From Candidatus Cloacimonadota bacterium (GTDB lineage: Bacteria; Cloacimonadota; Cloacimonadia; Cloacimonadales; Cloacimonadaceae), in assembly GCA_023228285.1 (NCBI GenBank), contig JALOBM010000088.1, positions 1-7,798 on the forward strand: a stretch of DNA of 7,798 nucleotides, given 5' to 3'. Positions 5,569-7,798 of this stretch are shown one piece after another. Below the pieces are notes generated by a model. It was not told the DNA's origin. It saw only the letters and a list, made by a program, of their open reading frames with translations, and searched no databases. Position 1 is the first letter of the stretch; each line of letters begins with the position of its first letter. A program made the translations under genes and the position numbers.

Positions 5569-7566
5569 TTACAGATAGGATAGAACCTTGTTTGCCTTGC
5601 CTATGAAGGCCTTGAGTTCGTCTCCGCTAAAGGCTTTCTGTTCCAGAAGTGAAAGATCGTGGATGTACCCGCAGAGCGTCTTGATCTCATCCTCTTTACC
5701 CTCTTTGTCCAAACTTACAAGCTTCTGGATAACAGGGCTTTCCGTGTTTACTACCAGACTGTGATGCTTCAGCATATCGCCTCCCCCGCCCATACGTGAA
5801 ATCATGTCCATATCGTGCCAGCGGCGCATGAATTCACTGAAGACAATCATTCCAGGGATGTCCTTGCTTTTCAGATTCTTCACTTCTACTTTCAGCTCTG
5901 TATAGGCATGATTGTGAAGCTCTTCCATAGCCTCTTTGCCCAGCTCTTTCTTTAGTTCTGTAGGTAGTTCCAAGAGGTCTATGATGGTCTGTTCATCTTT
6001 CTGAATTTGATAAGGAGTTAGTGATTTCGCCGCCTCAGGATACTTTTTGAAGAAATCCTTCAGGCTTTCTTTGCTGAATGATGCTTCCAGCTTTTGATCC
6101 AAGGCTTTGTAGAATATCTGCTGCAAGCGGTCTTTGTCTTCATCGGACAGGCTGCTGCCTTCCTTGTTCACCAGGAGGTCGTTAACTTCACTGTCCACAC
6201 GGATGAATTCTACCTTTTCCAGCTTGCTTTCCAGCTTTTGGAACAGGTGAATATCCAGCGGGGAATTCTGGAATACTACTTCAATGCCCTGCTCTTTCAT
6301 CAGGTTCAGATAACTCACTTGCGTGTCTTCGCTGGCAGCGTACCATATTCTGGTATTTCCTTCGCTCACTGCTGCGTTGCGTTGTTTGTATTCTTCCACG
6401 GTCAAATAGTCTCCACCTGCGGATTTGAAGATGGCGATGTCCTTCATGGCATCGAAGAATTCGTCTTCTTTCAGCATGCCAAACTTGATGAAGGCATTGA
6501 TGTCTTCCCAGTATTCCTCATATTTCTTGCGGTCTTCCTTGAAAGTCGCCTGGAAGTGATCTGCCACTTTCTTGATGATGTATTTGGATATCTTTTGCAC
6601 CTCAGTGTCGTTTTGTAAGAAGCTGCGCGATACGTTCAAAGGAATATCCGGGATATCGATGCCGCCTTTCAGCAAAAGCAGGAATTCCGGAATAAGGTCT
6701 TCCAGATTGTCTGCAACAAAAACATTGTTGCAAAAGAGTTTAACCTCGCCCTTAAAGAACTCCGGTTCATTACGTAATTTAGGGAAATAAAGGATGCCTT
6801 TCAGGTTGAAGGGGAAATCCACATTCAGATGAATCCAGAACACAGGATCCTTGTAATCATGGAATACTTCCTGATAAAACTTGATGTACTCTTCACGCGT
6901 TACATCCTTGGGCTTCCGATTCCATAAGGCTTCGGTCTGATTGACCTGTTTACCGTCAAACATGATCTTGATCGGCATAAAGTTGCAATAACGTTCCAGA
7001 ATATCCTTGATCTTGCTATCTTCTGCATAGTCCTTGGAATCTTCGTTGAAGTGTAAAGTGATGGTGGTTCCCACTTCCTTGCGCTTGCCCTCGGTCATGG
7101 TGTATTCTGTAGAACCGTCACATTCCCAGTAAGCTGCTTTACTTCCTTCGCTTACCGATAATGAATCGATGGTCACCTTCTCCGCAACCATGAAGGCGGA
7201 ATAGAAGCCCAGACCAAAGTGTCCAATGATATTTGCCTGTACATCCTTGAATTTATTCACGAATTCCTCGGCTCCGGAGAAAGCGATCTGATTGATGTAT
7301 TTGCGAATCTCGTCTGCAGTCATGCCTATTCCAGTGTCTATCACTTGCAGGGTTTTCTTGGATTTATCCAGTTTGACCTCAATTTGCATGTCTTCAGCTT
7401 TGAAATTAGGGTCGGCATATTTCCTCTTGGAAATGGCGTCTACGGCATTCGAGACCAATTCTCTGAGGAAAATATCGTGCTGCGAATAGAGCCATTTCTT
7501 TATAATGGGGAAGATGTTTTCAGTGTGGATACTTAGGGATCCGGTTTCACGTTTCTTTGTAGCCAT
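5569..7566 (-). CDS. htpG: Hsp90-family chaperone HtpG
   Basis: This is a 665-residue protein from the ATG at 7566. The N-terminal GHKL ATPase domain (about 1-210) shows the motifs ELVSNAVDA (E36, N40), DTGIGM (D77, G79, G81), the GHFGLGFYSAF lid segment (115-125) and GTTITL (166-171). The middle domain starts near LWNRKP (about 214-219) and carries NVSRSFLQ (R314, Q318), the arginine and glutamine that act in ATP hydrolysis. The C-terminal dimerisation region ends at VLSYL. HtpG is a cytosolic ATP-driven dimeric chaperone that remodels client proteins. The N-terminus (TENIFPIIKKWLYS) is the Bacteroidetes-type variant, unlike the proteobacterial HSLYSNKEIFLREL form. An alternative ATG at 7572 would add two residues, but its spacing from the ribosome binding site is only 3 bases. 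The gene stands alone, with a CIRCE operator upstream. Confidence 0.96.
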   Translation of the reverse strand: MATKKRETGSLSIHTENIFPIIKKWLYSQHDIFLRELVSNAVDAISKRKYADPNFKAEDMQIEVKLDKSKKTLQVIDTGIGMTADEIRKYINQIAFSGAEEFVNKFKDVQANIIGHFGLGFYSAFMVAEKVTIDSLSVSEGSKAAYWECDGSTEYTMTEGKRKEVGTTITLHFNEDSKDYAEDSKIKDILERYCNFMPIKIMFDGKQVNQTEALWNRKPKDVTREEYIKFYQEVFHDYKDPVFWIHLNVDFPFNLKGILYFPKLRNEPEFFKGEVKLFCNNVFVADNLEDLIPEFLLLLKGGIDIPDIPLNVSRSFLQNDTEVQKISKYIIKKVADHFQATFKEDRKKYEEYWEDINAFIKFGMLKEDEFFDAMKDIAIFKSAGGDYLTVEEYKQRNAAVSEGNTRIWYAASEDTQVSYLNLMKEQGIEVVFQNSPLDIHLFQKLESKLEKVEFIRVDSEVNDLLVNKEGSSLSDEDKDRLQQIFYKALDQKLEASFSKESLKDFFKKYPEAAKSLTPYQIQKDEQTIIDLLELPTELKKELGKEAMEELHNHAYTELKVEVKNLKSKDIPGMIVFSEFMRRWHDMDMISRMGGGGDMLKHHSLVVNTESPVIQKLVSLDKEGKEDEIKTLCGYIHDLSLLEQKAFSGDELKAFIGKANKVLSYL

Positions 7567-7575
7567 GCTCATTAA

Positions 7576-7581
7576 CTCCTT
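7576..7581 (-). promoter_or_regulatory. Ribosome binding site of htpG
   Basis: AAGGAG on the minus strand lies 9 bases before the ATG at 7566 and 3 bases before the ATG at 7572. The spacing favours 7566, though both starts are in frame and either or both may be used. Confidence 0.75.
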
Positions 7582-7603
7582 AAAATTATATCTATCTGGA
7601 GAT

Positions 7604-7631
7604 AAAATAGCTATAGATGCGATTCTGTCAA
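7604..7631 (-). promoter_or_regulatory. htpG: Probable htpG promoter
   Basis: A perfect TTGACA (7631-7626) is followed after 16 bases by TATTTT (7609-7604, 4 of 6 positions). Transcription would begin near 7597, about 30 bases before the start codon. A 12-bp palindrome TATCTGGAGATA (7593-7604) overlaps the predicted start. A weaker alternative, TTCAAG (7680-7675) with TAACAT (7657-7652) and a 17-base spacer, would place its -10 inside the CIRCE element. Confidence 0.6.
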
Positions 7632-7639
7632 GAGGAATT

Positions 7640-7666
7640 TTAGCAGTCGATATGTTAGATTGCTAA
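7640..7666. promoter_or_regulatory. CIRCE element, HrcA repressor operator
   Basis: The left arm TTAGCAGTC (7640-7648) and right arm GATTGCTAA (7658-7666) are separated by exactly 9 bases. The CIRCE consensus is TTAGCACTC-N9-GAGTGCTAA; each arm matches 8 of 9 positions, and the arms pair with each other at 8 of 9. HrcA binds CIRCE as a dimer and represses heat-shock genes, most often groESL and dnaK operons. Here the only gene it can control in the window is htpG, 74 bases downstream. It lies 8 bases upstream of the -35 box, whereas CIRCE more often overlaps the transcription start or leader. Confidence 0.85.
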
Positions 7667-7685
7667 TTACCCGACTTGAAGGGCG

Positions 7686-7798
7686 TGACCCTGTCCCATT
7701 TTTTACACCACTTGTAAAGTGACACGTTTCTTATCGACATTGTTTTCATAGTTTTCTCTGTATTTTGCCGGAGGTAGGAAGTTTAGTGAGCTGTGGGG
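7686..7798 (-). mobile_element. End of an IS3-family-like insertion sequence, running off the window
   Basis: The C-terminus of a transposase (stop at 7703) is followed about 17 bases later by TGACCCTGTCCC, a plausible terminal inverted repeat starting with TG at 7686. The boundary could instead be the TGTCCC at 7692. The other end and any target duplication lie outside the window, so the border is approximate. Confidence 0.6.
7703..7798 (-). CDS. IS3-family transposase, C-terminal 31 residues only
   Basis: The frame enters from the right edge and ends at the stop at 7703-7705. It reads PHSSLNFLPPAKYRENYENN and then continues to a VTLQVV end. The pattern H-S-S-L-x-(F/Y)-L-x-P-x-x-(F/Y)-R is the typical end of the DDE integrase core of IS3-family OrfB transposases, which cut and join the ends of the element. 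Too little is present to name the group or to say whether the whole gene is intact. Confidence 0.75.
   Translation of the reverse strand, partial: PHSSLNFLPPAKYRENYENNVDKKRVTLQVV

Noticed and set aside
6094..6618. Long plus-strand open frame inside htpG
   Set aside because: It is antisense to a clearly conserved Hsp90 region, has no family resemblance and is a shadow of the real gene. The same applies to the antisense frames within the Tiki-like, NFACT and coiled-coil genes.
7593..7604. TATCTGGAGATA palindrome at the predicted htpG transcription start as a second operator
   Set aside because: Only 5-bp arms in AT-rich DNA; it may be chance, so it is mentioned only within the promoter entry.
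1..7798. CRISPR arrays, tRNA, rRNA and riboswitches
   Set aside because: I looked for regularly spaced repeats, cloverleaf-like sequences and conserved riboswitch or rRNA motifs and saw none.

Overview
The window (about 7.8 kb, moderate G+C) is bacterial chromosome with an insertion-sequence end at its right edge. Three features suggest the Fibrobacteres-Chlorobi-Bacteroidetes superphylum or a nearby phylum such as Cloacimonadota. These are the N-terminal style of HtpG, the type of coiled-coil envelope protein beside it, and the DUF3795 fragment. The assignment is an inference from family resemblance; no rRNA or other marker is present.

Layout, left to right. A stand-alone protein of the Tiki/EreA/ChaN-like fold (+, 49-1110) is followed by about 320 bp without a convincing gene. 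Next is a short DUF3795 protein (-, 1431-1631) that lacks the family's C-terminal cysteine-rich part. A divergent intergenic region with a 12-bp tandem repeat separates it from a small rubrerythrin-like diiron protein (+, 1886-2392). That gene converges on a minus-strand pair, a RqcH/NFACT-type protein (3139-4542) and recO (2405-3142), which overlap by 4 bp (GTGA) and are probably translationally coupled. The apparent terminator of the diiron gene lies inside the 3' end of recO.

The NFACT gene is divergent from a membrane-anchored coiled-coil protein (+, 4629-5501). The 86-bp space between them holds a good promoter for the coiled-coil gene, a weaker one for NFACT-recO, and three TGACACA-type half-sites. 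A strong two-way terminator (5514-5559) ends both the coiled-coil gene and htpG (-, 5569-7566).

The best regulatory finding is upstream of htpG: a nearly perfect CIRCE element (7640-7666, 16 of 18 consensus arm positions, exact 9-bp spacer) next to a TTGACA promoter. It implies that the heat-shock repressor HrcA controls this Hsp90 gene. About 20 bp further upstream is the end of an IS3-type insertion sequence whose transposase reads towards htpG.

Several genes relate to stress and quality control: Hsp90 (protein folding), the NFACT protein (stalled-ribosome rescue), RecO (DNA repair) and a ferritin-like protein (oxidative stress or iron). They do not form one operon, and I see no evidence of a wholly new multi-gene system. 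The items most worth following are the CIRCE-htpG-IS arrangement, the compact NFACT protein and the half-site cluster between the divergent genes.
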